Source: JBBSBL01 sp046330255
GTDB taxonomy: Bacteria > Actinomycetota > Thermoleophilia > Solirubrobacterales > Solirubrobacteraceae
Length of the DNA: 64,000 nucleotides
Direction: 5' to 3'
NCBI GenBank assembly: GCA_046330255.1
Contig: JAXLTC010000003.1
Coordinates: 183,725 to 247,724 of the forward strand
A model generated the notes under the pieces. It was not told the origin of the DNA, made no database searches, and worked only from the letters and a program-made list of their open reading frames with translations. Position 1 is the first letter of the stretch, and each line of letters begins with the position of its first letter. Position numbers and translations under genes: made by a program. Below, piece after piece: positions 38,069-47,119 of this stretch.

Positions 38069-39771
38069 GCCGCGGGCGTGCGGCTGACCGTCACCTCGCC
38101 CGCGGGCTCGCTCTCGCCCGCCCCGGGGCCGCGCTCGCGGGCGCGCTCCACGGCGGCGCCGACGAACTCGCGGAAGAGCGGCGCGGGACGCTCCGGCCGG
38201 GACTTGAACTCCGGGTGGTACTGCGACGCGACGAAGAACGGATGGCGCTCGCGCGGCAGCTCGATCACCTCGACGAGGCGCTCGTCGGGCGAGGTGCCGG
38301 AGATCACCAGCCCGGCGGCCTCCAGGCGGCGGCGCAGCAGGTTGTTGACCTCGTAGCGATGGCGGTGGCGCTCGTAGACGACCGCCTCGCCGTAGGTCTC
38401 GCGGGCGCGGGTCCCGGGATGCAGCTTCACCGGGTCCGCGCCGAGCCGCATCGTCCCGCCCATGTCCGCGACCTCTTTCTGCTCGGGCAGCAGGTCGATC
38501 ACCGGATGCGGGGTCTCGGGGTCGAACTCGGTCGAGTTGGCGCCGTCCATCGCCGCGGCGTTGCGCGCGAACTCGCAGACCGCGACCTGCATGCCGAGGC
38601 AGATCCCCAGGTAGGGAACGCCGTGCTCGCGCGCGACCCTGGCGGCCTCGATCTTGCCCTCGATGCCGCGCCCGCCGAAGCCGCCCGGGATCAGGATGCC
38701 GTCGGCGCGCGCGAGCCGCTCGCGCGCGCCTGGCTCCTCGAGGCGCTCGGAGTCCACCCAGTCGACCTCGACGCGCGCGCCGTGCGCGAAGCCGGAGTGG
38801 CGCAGCGCCTCCACGACCGACAGGTAGGCGTCCTCGAGCTGCACGTACTTGCCGACGAGCGCGATCCGCACGCTGCGGTCGGCGCCGTCGGCGCGCTCCA
38901 GCAGCGCCTCCCAGCCCGAGAGGTCGGGGGGCGGCCCCTCGAGGCCGAAATGCTCGAGCACGAAGTCGTCGACGCCCTCCTCGCGGAACGTGAGCGGCAC
39001 CTTGTAGATGTTGTCCACGTCGCACGCCGACACGACGGCCTCCGTCGGCAGGCTCGCGAACAGCGCGATCTTGCGCCTGATTTCCATGCCGAGCCGGCTC
39101 TCGGAGCGGCAGACGACCATGTCCGGCTGGATGCCGATCCGCCGCAGCTCGTTGACGGAGTGCTGTGTGGGCTTGGTCTTCAGCTCGCCGGCGTGGCCGA
39201 TGTAGGGCACGAGCGTGAGGTGCACGAACATGCAGCGCCGCCGGCCGACGTCGACCGGGAGCTGGCGGATCGCCTCGAGGAACGGGAGCGACTCGATGTC
39301 GCCGACGGTTCCCCCGATCTCGGTGATCACGAAGTCGACGTCGCTCGCCTCGGCCATGAGCCGGACCCGGGACTTGATCTCGTCGGTGATGTGCGGCACG
39401 ACCTGCACGGTCGCGCCGAGGTAGTCGCCGCGACGCTCGCGCCGGATCACGGTGTTGTAGACCCCGCCCGCGGTGACGTTGGAAGCGCGCGAGGTGTTCG
39501 CGTCGGTGAAGCGCTCGTAGTGGCCGAGGTCGAGGTCGGTCTCGGCGCCGTCCTCGGTCACGAAGACCTCGCCGTGCTGGTAGGGCGACATCGTGCCCGG
39601 GTCGACGTTGATGTAGGGGTCGAACTTCTGCAGCTGCACCCGGAATCCGCGGGCGACGAGCAGGCGGCCGATCGACGCCGCGGCGATGCCCTTGCCCAGC
39701 GAGGAGACGACGCCGCCGGTGACGAAGAGGAAGCGGGTCTCGCCGGCGGGGCGGGGCACAGGATCGGGCAT
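38065..39771 (-). CDS. pyrG: CTP synthase
   Basis: 568-residue enzyme making CTP from UTP, ATP and glutamine. The amidoligase half begins FLFVTGGVVSSLGKGIAAASIGRLL and contains KFDPYINVDPGTMSPYQHGEVFVTEDGAETDLDLGHYERF. The glutaminase half has GICLGMQVAVCEFARN with the nucleophile Cys, and the QYHPEFKSRPERP His-Glu pair. A full-length, near-textbook sequence. It is followed with a GTGA overlap by the peptidase gene. Confidence 0.97.
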   Translation of the reverse strand: MPDPVPRPAGETRFLFVTGGVVSSLGKGIAAASIGRLLVARGFRVQLQKFDPYINVDPGTMSPYQHGEVFVTEDGAETDLDLGHYERFTDANTSRASNVTAGGVYNTVIRRERRGDYLGATVQVVPHITDEIKSRVRLMAEASDVDFVITEIGGTVGDIESLPFLEAIRQLPVDVGRRRCMFVHLTLVPYIGHAGELKTKPTQHSVNELRRIGIQPDMVVCRSESRLGMEIRRKIALFASLPTEAVVSACDVDNIYKVPLTFREEGVDDFVLEHFGLEGPPPDLSGWEALLERADGADRSVRIALVGKYVQLEDAYLSVVEALRHSGFAHGARVEVDWVDSERLEEPGARERLARADGILIPGGFGGRGIEGKIEAARVAREHGVPYLGICLGMQVAVCEFARNAAAMDGANSTEFDPETPHPVIDLLPEQKEVADMGGTMRLGADPVKLHPGTRARETYGEAVVYERHRHRYEVNNLLRRRLEAAGLVISGTSPDERLVEVIELPRERHPFFVASQYHPEFKSRPERPAPLFREFVGAAVERARERGPGAGESEPAGEVTVSRTPAA

Positions 39772-39826
39772 CAGGCGCGCTGCCGAGGCAGTCTAGACGC
39801 TCGCCCAGCGGATCCCGCCGCGCCCG

Positions 39827-41503
39827 TCACGCGGCCCGCAGCAGCTCGCGGGCGTGGTCGCGCGCGGCGCGATCGGCGTCGTCGGCGCCGAGCATGCGCA
39901 CCAGCTCCCCGACCAGCTCCTCGCCGTCGATCGGCTCGACCGTCGTCAGCGACGCCTCGCCGGCGGGGCTCTTCGCGATCCGGAAGTGGGCGTCCGCCAG
40001 CGAGGCGACCTGCGGGAGATGGGTGATGCACAGCACCTGCCGGCCCGCGGCCAGGGCGCGCAGCTGCGCCCCCACGGCGTTCGCGGTGCGGCCGCCCACG
40101 CCGGCGTCGACCTCGTCGAACACGAGCAGGCGGCGGTCGGCGTCCGGCTCCTCGCCGTGCGCCACGCCCAGGAGCGCGAGCATGACGCGCGAGAGCTCGC
40201 CGCCCGAGGCGATGTCGCGCAGCGGCCCGTCGGGCACCCCGGGGTTGGGCGCGATGCGGAACTCGACCGCGTCCTCGCCGGCCGGGCCGGGCTCCTTGCG
40301 CGGCTCGAGAAGGACCTCGAAGCGCGCGTCCGGCATCGCGAGCTCCGCCAGCCGGCCGCGCACGGCCTCCGCCAGCGCGGGGGCCGCCTCCGCCCGCGCC
40401 GCGCGCAGCCCGGCGGCGAGCGCGGCGCGCCGTGCGCGGGCCTCCGCGAGCGCGGCCTCGGCGTCGCCGAGCGCCACCTCGACGCCGCGCAGCTCCTCCA
40501 GGCGCTCGCGGCAGCTCTCAGCGTGCTCGAGCACCGACTCCACGCTCCCGCCGTGCTTGCGCTCCAGCCGGGAGAGCGCGGCCAGGCGCTCCTCGACCTC
40601 CTCGAGCCGCCCGGCCGGGGCCTCGACGCTCTCCTCGTAGCGGCGCAGCTCGCCGGCCAGGTCGCCCGCCTCGATCGCCACGCCCCGCAGGCGCTCGGCG
40701 AGCGCGTCCAGGGCCGGGTCCACGCCGGCAACCCCGTCCAGCGCGCGCTCGGCCGCCGCGAGCGCGCCCGCGACACCGGGCTCCTCGCCGGCCTCGGGCG
40801 CGATCGCCTCGGCGCCCGCGAGCGCGCCGGCGCGCAGCCCGTCGAGGTGGCGCAGGCGGTCGCGCTCGGCCGGCAGCGCGCCGTCCTCGCCCGGCCGGGG
40901 ATCGACCGTCTCGATCTCGGTGAGCTCGAACTCCAGCAGGTCGAGCTCGCGCTCCCGCGCGCCCGCGAGCCCGGAGAGCTCCTCGAGCCGGCGCTCGAGC
41001 TCGCGCACCTCCGCGTGCGCGGCGGCCGCCGACTCGCGGCGCGCGAGCTGCTCCGGCCCGCAGAAGCCGTCCAGCGCGGCGAGCTGGGCCGAGGCGAGCG
41101 CGAGGCGGCGATGCTCGTGCTGGCCGTAGAACGCCAGCAGGCGCTCGCCGAGCTCTCGCAGGTCCCCGATCGTGGCCGAGCGCCCTCCGAGGTAGGCCCG
41201 CGTACGCCCGTCCGGCCACACGCGGCGCGCGACCACCAGCTCGTCCTCGCCGGGCGGAAGGCGCTCCTCGATCGCCGCCGGGAGCCCGGGCGGGCGCTCG
41301 AACACGCCCTCGACCCACGCTTCCGCGGCGCCCGGGCGGACCATCCCCGCCCCGGCCTTCCCGCCGAGCAGGAGGTCCAGCGCCGTCGCCAGCATCGTCT
41401 TGCCCGCCCCGGTCTCGCCGGTGAGCACGTTGAGCCCCGGCGCGAGCCGCAGCGCGGCGCGCTCGATCAGCACGAGGTTCTCGACGCGCAGCTCCAGCAG
41501 CAT
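39827..41503 (-). CDS. recN: DNA repair protein RecN
   Basis: 558-residue SMC-like ATPase involved in double-strand break repair. Walker A GETGAGKT is at 29-36 and FYGQHEHRRLA follows. A long Glu/Arg/Ala-rich coiled coil (about 160-400) leads to the C-terminal signature ASGGELSRVMLALL, Walker B LLVFDEVDAGVGG and ITHLPQVASLADAHF. ATG 41503 is the natural start; the longer frame upstream is a shadow of nadK. It lies between nadK and pyrG. Confidence 0.95.
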   Translation of the reverse strand: MLLELRVENLVLIERAALRLAPGLNVLTGETGAGKTMLATALDLLLGGKAGAGMVRPGAAEAWVEGVFERPPGLPAAIEERLPPGEDELVVARRVWPDGRTRAYLGGRSATIGDLRELGERLLAFYGQHEHRRLALASAQLAALDGFCGPEQLARRESAAAAHAEVRELERRLEELSGLAGARERELDLLEFELTEIETVDPRPGEDGALPAERDRLRHLDGLRAGALAGAEAIAPEAGEEPGVAGALAAAERALDGVAGVDPALDALAERLRGVAIEAGDLAGELRRYEESVEAPAGRLEEVEERLAALSRLERKHGGSVESVLEHAESCRERLEELRGVEVALGDAEAALAEARARRAALAAGLRAARAEAAPALAEAVRGRLAELAMPDARFEVLLEPRKEPGPAGEDAVEFRIAPNPGVPDGPLRDIASGGELSRVMLALLGVAHGEEPDADRRLLVFDEVDAGVGGRTANAVGAQLRALAAGRQVLCITHLPQVASLADAHFRIAKSPAGEASLTTVEPIDGEELVGELVRMLGADDADRAARDHARELLRAA

Positions 41504-41550
41504 GCGACGGGTGTACCAGCCGGGCAGGACGCCAGCGGCCGGGCGCCGGC

Positions 41551-42405
41551 TCAGGAGGAGAGCCGGCCGAAGCGCTCGCGCAGGCGGTGGTAGAACGTCG
41601 CGCCCGGGATCTGGGCCAGGCGGCCCTGGGCGTCCAGGAAGCGCGCCTCGAACGCGTCGCCCGGGTCGAGCTCCGCGACGGGGCGCCCGTCGATCGTGAC
41701 CTCGACGGGCTCCTCCCGCGAGCGGTTCGCGACGCGCAGGACGTCGCGCGGCGCCACCACGAGCGCGCGGGCGGTGAGCGAATGCGGCGCGATGAACGAG
41801 ACCGCGAAGCCCTCCACCCCCCACGCCATCACGGGCCCGCCGTTGGCGAGGTTGTAGCCGGTGGAGCCGGCCGGGGTCGCGACGACCAGCCCGTCGCAGC
41901 GCACGCGGCCGACCTCGTCGTCGCCGACCGCGTAGGCGAGGTCCGCGACCCGCCCGCCGGGACGGCGGTGGACCGACACGTCGTTGAACCCGAGCCAGCC
42001 CCAGCCGGCGCCGTCGAGGCGGATGGCCGGCAGCTCGAGCGTCTCGAACTCGCCGTCGAGCGCGCGCCGCAGCCCGGAGTCGAGGTCGTCCGGGTCGATC
42101 GCCGCGAGGAAGCCGACCTCCCCGAAGTTCACGCCGAACACCGGGACCCCGGTGCCTGCGAAGCAGCGCAGGCCGTGCAGGATCGTCCCGTCGCCCCCGA
42201 GGCAGGCGCACAGGCGCGCGTCGGGCGAGGCCGGGGCATCCGTCTCGATCCCGGCGGCGGGCTCCACGGAGTGCTTGGCGGTCTCCTCGCGGTCGAAGCG
42301 AAGCGTCAGGTCGCGCTCCGCGGCAAGCTCGCGAAGCGCCGCGAGCGCGGCCGCGGTGTCGGCGGGCCTGCGGTGTGTGAAGACGCTGACCGCGCCGCGG
42401 CTCAC
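41551..42405 (-). CDS. nadK: NAD kinase
   Basis: 284-residue ATP- or polyphosphate-dependent kinase phosphorylating NAD to NADP. The glycine-rich LGGDGTIL is at 69-76, then GVNFGEVGFLAAI, NDVSVHRRPG, CDGLVVATPAGSTGYNLANGGPVM and APHSLTARALVV, the standard order. GTG 42405 overlaps the tlyA stop by 4 bases; tlyA-nadK-recN is a common Gram-positive gene order. Confidence 0.94.
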   Translation of the reverse strand: MSRGAVSVFTHRRPADTAAALAALRELAAERDLTLRFDREETAKHSVEPAAGIETDAPASPDARLCACLGGDGTILHGLRCFAGTGVPVFGVNFGEVGFLAAIDPDDLDSGLRRALDGEFETLELPAIRLDGAGWGWLGFNDVSVHRRPGGRVADLAYAVGDDEVGRVRCDGLVVATPAGSTGYNLANGGPVMAWGVEGFAVSFIAPHSLTARALVVAPRDVLRVANRSREEPVEVTIDGRPVAELDPGDAFEARFLDAQGRLAQIPGATFYHRLRERFGRLSS

Positions 42406-43196
42406 GGCTCCACCTCGCGCGCCGCCGCCTCCAGGTCCTCGACGGCTCCGTCCCGGCCGGGCTCGGCGAGCCGGACGAACGTCTCGCGATTGCCCTTCGG
42501 GCCGGGCAGCCCGGACGGCGCGAAGCCGAGCACGGCCGCGCCCAGCGAGCGGGCGCTCAGCGCCACCGCCACCAGCGCCTCGCGCCGCGTGGCCGCGTCG
42601 CGCACCACGCCCCCCTTCCCGACCCGGTCCCGGCCGGCCTCGAACTGGGGCTTGACCAGGGCCAGGACGTCGTGCATCGGCGCGGCCGCCCGCAGCAGCG
42701 CGGGCAGAACCTTGGCCAGCGAGATGAACGACAGGTCGGCGACGACCAGGTCGGGCCGGTAGGGAAGGTCGGCGGGCTCCAGCGAGCGCGCGTTGCGGCG
42801 CTCCAGCACCGTGACCCGCTCGTCGTTGCGCAGCTCCCACGCGAGCTCGCCGTAGGCGACGTCGACGGCGACGACGTGGCGCGCGCCGCGCTGCAGCAGG
42901 CAGTCCGTGAACCCGCCTGTCGACGCGCCGGCGTCGAGCGCGAGCCGGTCGCGGGGATCCAGGGCGAGCGCGTCGAGCGCGTTGGCGAGCTTCACGCCCC
43001 CGCGCGAGACGAACCGCGGCGCCGGCGCAACCTCGAGCTCCACGTCGGCCGCGACGATCTGGCCGGGCTTGGCGGCGGTCCGGCGCTCCGCCCCGATCCG
43101 GACCTCGCCCGCCAGCACCGAGGCGGCGGCGCGCGAGCGCGAGTCGAACAGGCCGCGCTCGGCGAGCAGTGTGTCGAGCCGCACCTTCGCGCTCAC
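42402..43196 (-). CDS. tlyA: TlyA-type rRNA 2'-O-methyltransferase
   Basis: 264 residues: an N-terminal S4 RNA-binding domain (RLDTLLAERGLFDSRSRAAASVLAGEVRIG, about 6-35) and an FtsJ-like methyltransferase domain (about 60-245) with LALDAGASTGGFTDCLLQRGARHVVAVDVAYGEL. Relatives methylate 16S C1409 and/or 23S C1920 and confer capreomycin sensitivity; older annotations call them hemolysins. The start is GTG 43196. It is first in a ten-gene leftward run and diverges from a small rightward gene. Confidence 0.93.
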   Translation of the reverse strand: MSAKVRLDTLLAERGLFDSRSRAAASVLAGEVRIGAERRTAAKPGQIVAADVELEVAPAPRFVSRGGVKLANALDALALDPRDRLALDAGASTGGFTDCLLQRGARHVVAVDVAYGELAWELRNDERVTVLERRNARSLEPADLPYRPDLVVADLSFISLAKVLPALLRAAAPMHDVLALVKPQFEAGRDRVGKGGVVRDAATRREALVAVALSARSLGAAVLGFAPSGLPGPKGNRETFVRLAEPGRDGAVEDLEAAAREVEP

Positions 43197-43255
43197 GACC
43201 CGAACGCTACCCGGCGCGGGGGCCGCTCGGACCTGGCGCGACTACCATCCGGCCC

Positions 43256-43495
43256 GTGCCGCGCATCCCGTTCCTCGGAAAGTTCGTGCCGTGGCTGGTG
43301 CTGCTCCAGTACTCGCGCCTGGTTCTCTCCCGGGCTCAGAAGGGCTACACGGAACTCTCGGAGCGCGAGCGCAGCGAGCTGGCGAGGATCGTGCGGAAGT
43401 CGAAGGGCCTGCGCCGCAACGTCACCGACCGCGAGTTCGCCGAGCTGCGGCGGCTGGTCGGCAAGGCGCTGAAGGCCGCCGCGCTGCCCTCCTGA
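43256..43495 (+). CDS. Small conserved-looking hypothetical protein
   Basis: 79 residues starting at GTG 43256. It has a hydrophobic N-terminal segment (FLGKFVPWLVLLQYSRLVL) that may bind the membrane, then a charged helical domain (YTELSERERSELARIVRKSKGLRRNVTDREFAELRRLVGKALKAA). Codon and residue make-up look genuine, unlike nearby shadows. I do not recognise a family. It diverges from tlyA and is followed after 68 bases by another small rightward gene. Confidence 0.65.
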   Translation: MPRIPFLGKFVPWLVLLQYSRLVLSRAQKGYTELSERERSELARIVRKSKGLRRNVTDREFAELRRLVGKALKAAALPS

Positions 43496-43563
43496 GAGCG
43501 CCCGCGCGTGAGCGTGACGCCGCTCACAGTGACCCTGGCGAAGCCCGACCATCATCGAGGCCG

Positions 43564-43902
43564 ATGACGCTTCGCCGCCTCAGCTTCCCCGCCCAGGCGC
43601 CGCTCGAGCTGCTGCTCGGGTTCGCGGCGCTGATCGCCCCGTTCGCGCTCTCGCTCGGCATCGCGGGAGGCGTGGTCAGCGTGGTCGCCGGGCTCCTGCT
43701 CGTCGGCCGCGCCCTGGCCGCCACGGACGCCAGGCCGCACACGGCCTGGCTCGGTGCGGTCGATCGCACGCTCGGGACCGGGCTGCTGATCGCCGCGCTG
43801 GCGGTCGCGCTCACGGGCGACGGAGCGGCCGTCGCGACGCTCGCCGCGCTCGGAACCGCCCAGCTCCTGCTGGCCTCCTCCACCCGCTACGCGTCGCCCT
43901 GA
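43564..43902 (+). CDS. Small membrane protein of unknown function
   Basis: 112 residues with three or four hydrophobic segments (LELLLGFAALIAPFALSLG, GVVSVVAGLLLVGRALA, TLGTGLLIAALAVALTG, VATLAALGTAQLLLAS). No charged motif suggests transport or catalysis. A GAGG precedes ATG 43564 at usable spacing. It is the last rightward gene before the strong terminator at 43981-44010. Confidence 0.65.
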   Translation: MTLRRLSFPAQAPLELLLGFAALIAPFALSLGIAGGVVSVVAGLLLVGRALAATDARPHTAWLGAVDRTLGTGLLIAALAVALTGDGAAVATLAALGTAQLLLASSTRYASP

Positions 43903-43964
43903 CCGACGGCGCGGCCCGGGCCCCACAAGACTTCACCCCCACAGATCACATAACAGAGACACAT
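43887..43964 (-). CDS. Possible 25-residue Cys-rich peptide
   Basis: A tiny ORF beginning MCLCYVICGGEVLWG with three Cys in the first eight residues. Its ATG (43964) is preceded at 6 bases by GGGAGGAG (43969-43976), one of the best ribosome sites in the window. It lies antisense to the tail of the 112-residue gene and directly beside the terminator hairpin. It could be a leader peptide, a stand-alone peptide, or chance. No downstream gene on this strand makes attenuation unlikely. Confidence 0.28.
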   Translation of the reverse strand: MCLCYVICGGEVLWGPGRAVGQGDA

Positions 43965-43980
43965 CTCTCTCCTCCCGGAA

Positions 43981-44010
43981 GCGGCCCGCCTCGGCGGGCC
44001 GCTTCTTTTT
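43981..44010 (+). terminator. Rho-independent terminator
   Basis: A 10-bp GC stem (GCGGCCCGCC at 43981-43990 with GGCGGGCCGC at 43993-44002, tiny loop) is followed by TTCTTTTT on the plus strand. It is the clearest intrinsic terminator in the window, ending transcription of the two small rightward genes. Confidence 0.88.
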
Positions 44011-44125
44011 GGGCAGAGCGCCGACCGACCCGGCGCAGGGCGCCGGCGCCGGCCGTCCCGGCGCCCGAACGGCGGCATCGAGGGCTGACCCGGCGCCCGG
44101 GCGCGACTACCGGGGGGCGTGCGAG

Positions 44126-44184
44126 CAACCCATCCCGGTCTACACCCGCAGGAGAGGTCTTAGCTGGGATGGGTTGGCCAACCC
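44126..44184. repeat. Long-range hairpin with overlapping alternative palindrome
   Basis: CAACCCATCCC (44126-44136) pairs perfectly with GGGATGGGTTG (44166-44176) across a 29-base loop. The right arm overlaps the perfect 14-base palindrome GGGTTGGCCAACCC (44171-44184), so the two structures exclude each other, as in riboswitches or attenuators. It lies about 90 bases beyond the dxs stop. No known RNA class is recognised. Confidence 0.55.
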
Positions 44185-44274
44185 CCCTCCCGAGCCCGCC
44201 GCGCCGCCCGCCGCTGCCCGCCTTCGATGCCGCCGTCCGCCGAGCCCGCCGCGCCGCCCGGCGCGCCGCAGCGC

Positions 44275-46236
44275 CTACCGCTCCGCGAGGGAGCCCGTGG
44301 CGTCCTGCACCGCCGCCTCGATCCGCTCGGCGATGCGCGCGCCCGTGAACCCGACCTCCTCGTGCAGGAGCGCCGGGGCTCCATGGGTCACGTAGCGGTC
44401 GGGCAGCCCGACGCGCAGGATCCGCGGCGCCGGGCCCACCTCGTTGAGCGTCTCCCAGACCGCCGAGCCGAACCCGCCCGCCAGGACGCCCTCCTCGACG
44501 GTCACGAGCAGGTCGTGCTCGGCGGCGAGCTGGGCGGCGAGCCCGGCGTCGATCGGCTTCGCGAAGCGCGCGTCGGCGACCGTCACCTCCAGCCCTCGCG
44601 CGGCGAGCCGCTCCGCGGCCTCGAGGCCCTTGCCGACGCCGGTCCCGTAGCCGAGGATCGCGACGCGCCGGCCCTCGCGCAGGATCTCGCCGGTCCCGAT
44701 CGGGATCGCGGCCGGCTCGTCGGGCACGGGCACGCCGACCCCGGCGCCACGCGGATAGCGCAGTCCCACCGGGCCGTCGTCGTGCCGTAGCGCGGTGTGC
44801 AGCATGTGCGCGAGCATCGCCTCGTCGCGCGGCGCCATCAGGACCATGTGCGGCAGGCAGCGCATGTAGGCGATGTCGAAGGCGCCGTGGTGCGTGGGGC
44901 CGTCGTCCCCGACCAGGCCGGCGCGGTCCATCGCAAAGACGACGTTCAGGCGCTGGAGGCAGACGTCGTGGACGATCTGGTCGTAGGCGCGCTGCAGGAA
45001 CGTCGAGTAGATCGCCGCGACCGGCTTCAGGCCCTCGAGGGCCAGCCCGCTCGCGAACAGGATCGCCTGCTGCTCCGCGATCCCGACGTCGAAGTAGCGG
45101 TCCGGGAGCTCGCGCTGGAGGATGTTCAGGCCGGTGCCCGAGTTCATCGCCGCCGTGATCCCGATCACGCGCTGGTCGCGTCGCGCCTCGTCCACCAGGC
45201 GCTCGCCGAAGACCTGCGTGTACTGCGGCGGCTCGGCCGTGCCGCCGGCCTTCGCCGCCCGCTTCCGCGTGCCGGCCGGCACGCCGTTGGCGATCGACTT
45301 GGGCTTCGCCGCGTGCCAGCGCTCCATGCCCTCCAGGCCGCCCTCCTCGGCGGGCGCGAACCCCTTGCCCTTGACCGTCGCGACATGCACCACGACGGGG
45401 CGGTCCGCCGCGAGCGCGTCGCGCACGGCCTTGCGCACCGCGCGCACGTCGTGGCCGTCGATCACCCCCGTGTAGGCCCAGTCCAGCTCCTCCCAGAAGA
45501 GGCCGGGCGCCCAGAAGGCCTTGATCGACTCCTTGAACTGCGGCCCGAGGCGCTCGAAGGCCGCGCCGATCCCGACGGGCAGCTTGCTCAGGCGCCCCTC
45601 GACCCCCTCGCGGGCGTGCCACAGCGTCGGCTCGAGCCGGACCCTGTTGAAGTAGCGCGACAGCGCGCCCACGTTGGGCGCGATCGACATGCCGTTGTCG
45701 TTGAGCACCACCACCATCGGCGTCCCCAGGCCGCCCGCCTGGTGGATCGCCTCGAACGCGACCCCGCCGGTCATGGCGCCGTCCCCGATCACCGCCACCA
45801 CGCGCCCGCCGGCCGTCGGCAGCCCGTGCCGCGCCGCGTGGCGCATTCCCTCCTTGAGCCCGACCGCGTAGCCGATCGAGGTCGACGCGTGGCCCGCGCC
45901 CATGATGTCGTGCTCGGACTCGGCGATCGAGCAGAACGGGGCGAGCCCCTGGTAGCGGCGGATGGTTTCGAGGCGGTCGCGGCGGCCCGTCAGGATCTTG
46001 TGCGGGTAGGCCTGGTGGCCGACATCCCAGAGGATCTTGTCCTGCGGCGAGTCGAGCAGCGAGTGCAGCGCGACCGCGATCTCGCACGCGCCCAGGTTCG
46101 CCCCGAAGTGACCGCCGATCTCGCCGACCGTGTCGATGATGTGCTCGCGCACCTCCTGCGCGAGGTCCTGCAGCTCCTGGTCGGAGAGACCGCCGAGGTC
46201 GGCGGGGCCGTCGATGCGGTCGAGGATCCGGGTCAT
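44275..46236 (-). CDS. dxs: 1-deoxy-D-xylulose-5-phosphate synthase
   Basis: 653-residue thiamine-diphosphate enzyme, first step of the MEP isoprenoid route, joining pyruvate and glyceraldehyde 3-phosphate. Landmarks: GGHFGANLGACE, DVGHQAYPHKILTGRRD, the ThDP signature GDGAMTGG at 151-158, YTGVIDGHD, VRALVRKA-like region and the C-terminal VEEGVLAGGFGSAV. DXP could also feed thiamine, while PdxST makes B6 without DXP. Its ATG overlaps the ispA stop by 4 bases. Confidence 0.96.
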   Translation of the reverse strand: MTRILDRIDGPADLGGLSDQELQDLAQEVREHIIDTVGEIGGHFGANLGACEIAVALHSLLDSPQDKILWDVGHQAYPHKILTGRRDRLETIRRYQGLAPFCSIAESEHDIMGAGHASTSIGYAVGLKEGMRHAARHGLPTAGGRVVAVIGDGAMTGGVAFEAIHQAGGLGTPMVVVLNDNGMSIAPNVGALSRYFNRVRLEPTLWHAREGVEGRLSKLPVGIGAAFERLGPQFKESIKAFWAPGLFWEELDWAYTGVIDGHDVRAVRKAVRDALAADRPVVVHVATVKGKGFAPAEEGGLEGMERWHAAKPKSIANGVPAGTRKRAAKAGGTAEPPQYTQVFGERLVDEARRDQRVIGITAAMNSGTGLNILQRELPDRYFDVGIAEQQAILFASGLALEGLKPVAAIYSTFLQRAYDQIVHDVCLQRLNVVFAMDRAGLVGDDGPTHHGAFDIAYMRCLPHMVLMAPRDEAMLAHMLHTALRHDDGPVGLRYPRGAGVGVPVPDEPAAIPIGTGEILREGRRVAILGYGTGVGKGLEAAERLAARGLEVTVADARFAKPIDAGLAAQLAAEHDLLVTVEEGVLAGGFGSAVWETLNEVGPAPRILRVGLPDRYVTHGAPALLHEEVGFTGARIAERIEAAVQDATGSLAER

Positions 46237-47108
46237 GAGCTGCGCGTGGCGATGAAGTCGGTGATCTGCTCGAGGTCCGGCGCGCCCGCGGGGCGCGCCC
46301 GGGCGAGGGCGGCGCGCGCCTCGCGGTGCGAGGCGCCGGCGAGGACCCGGGCGCGCTCGAGGCCGAACTCGCTCACGTAGGTTCGCTTACCGTGACGCGC
46401 GTCAGAGCCCTGCGGCTTGCCCAGGCTCTCCTCGGTGCCGGTCACGTCGAGGATGTCGTCCACGATCTGGAAGAGCACGCCGAGCTCGCTCGCGAAGCGG
46501 CGGAACGCCGAGATTGTGCCAGGTTCGCCGATCTCCGCGAGCGGAAGCACGCACTCGACGCAGGCGCGGACGAGCCGCCCCGTCTTGAGCTCGTGCAGGT
46601 GCCGCAGCCCGTCGGGTCCCGGCCCGGCGAGCCCGGCGACATCCAGGTACTGCCCGCCGACCATGCCGCCCACGCCCGTGGCGGCGGCGAGCTCGGCGAC
46701 CGCGTCGAGGACCCGGCGGGGGTCGCCGGCCTGCTCGCGCAGCACCAGGCGGAACGCCTCCGCGTACAGCCCGTCTCCCGCCAGGATGGCGACGTTCTCG
46801 CCGAACGCCCGGTGGCAGGTCGGCCGGCCGCGGCGCAGGTCGTCGTCGTCCATCGCGGGCAGGTCGTCGTGGATCAGCGAGTAGGTGTGGATCAGCTCGA
46901 TCGCCGCGGCCAGCGGCATCAGGGCGTCGGTCCCCAGACCGCAGGCGCGGCCCGTGGCGAGCGTGAGCACCGGCCGGATGCGCTTGCCGCCGGCCAGCAG
47001 CGAGTAGCGCATCGCCTCCTCGAGCCCGGCGACGGACGGCTCGGGCGCGAACCGCAGCCCGGCGAGATGACGCTCGACGGCGTCCCGGAGGTCGTCGGGG
47101 TACGGCAC
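46233..47108 (-). CDS. ispA: Farnesyl-diphosphate-type polyprenyl synthase
   Basis: 291-residue trans-prenyltransferase condensing DMAPP/GPP with IPP. The first Asp-rich motif DDLPAMDDDD starts at 81 and the second, DDILD, is at 217-221. The chain-length region TYSLIHDD with Tyr five residues before the first Asp, and the two-residue insert in the motif, match bacterial type II FPP synthases such as E. coli IspA. The start is GTG 47108. It is coupled to dxs (ATGA), so precursor supply and chain elongation are co-expressed. Confidence 0.93.
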   Translation of the reverse strand: MPYPDDLRDAVERHLAGLRFAPEPSVAGLEEAMRYSLLAGGKRIRPVLTLATGRACGLGTDALMPLAAAIELIHTYSLIHDDLPAMDDDDLRRGRPTCHRAFGENVAILAGDGLYAEAFRLVLREQAGDPRRVLDAVAELAAATGVGGMVGGQYLDVAGLAGPGPDGLRHLHELKTGRLVRACVECVLPLAEIGEPGTISAFRRFASELGVLFQIVDDILDVTGTEESLGKPQGSDARHGKRTYVSEFGLERARVLAGASHREARAALARARPAGAPDLEQITDFIATRSS

Positions 47109-47119
47109 GCCCGTCCGGC

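Noticed and set aside
44101..44184. A known riboswitch class (glycine, TPP, cobalamin) or SRP/tmRNA fragment
   Set aside because: I compared the conserved cores I know (for example the GGAGAG and GCCGAAGG glycine elements) and none is complete, so it is reported only as an unexplained structure.
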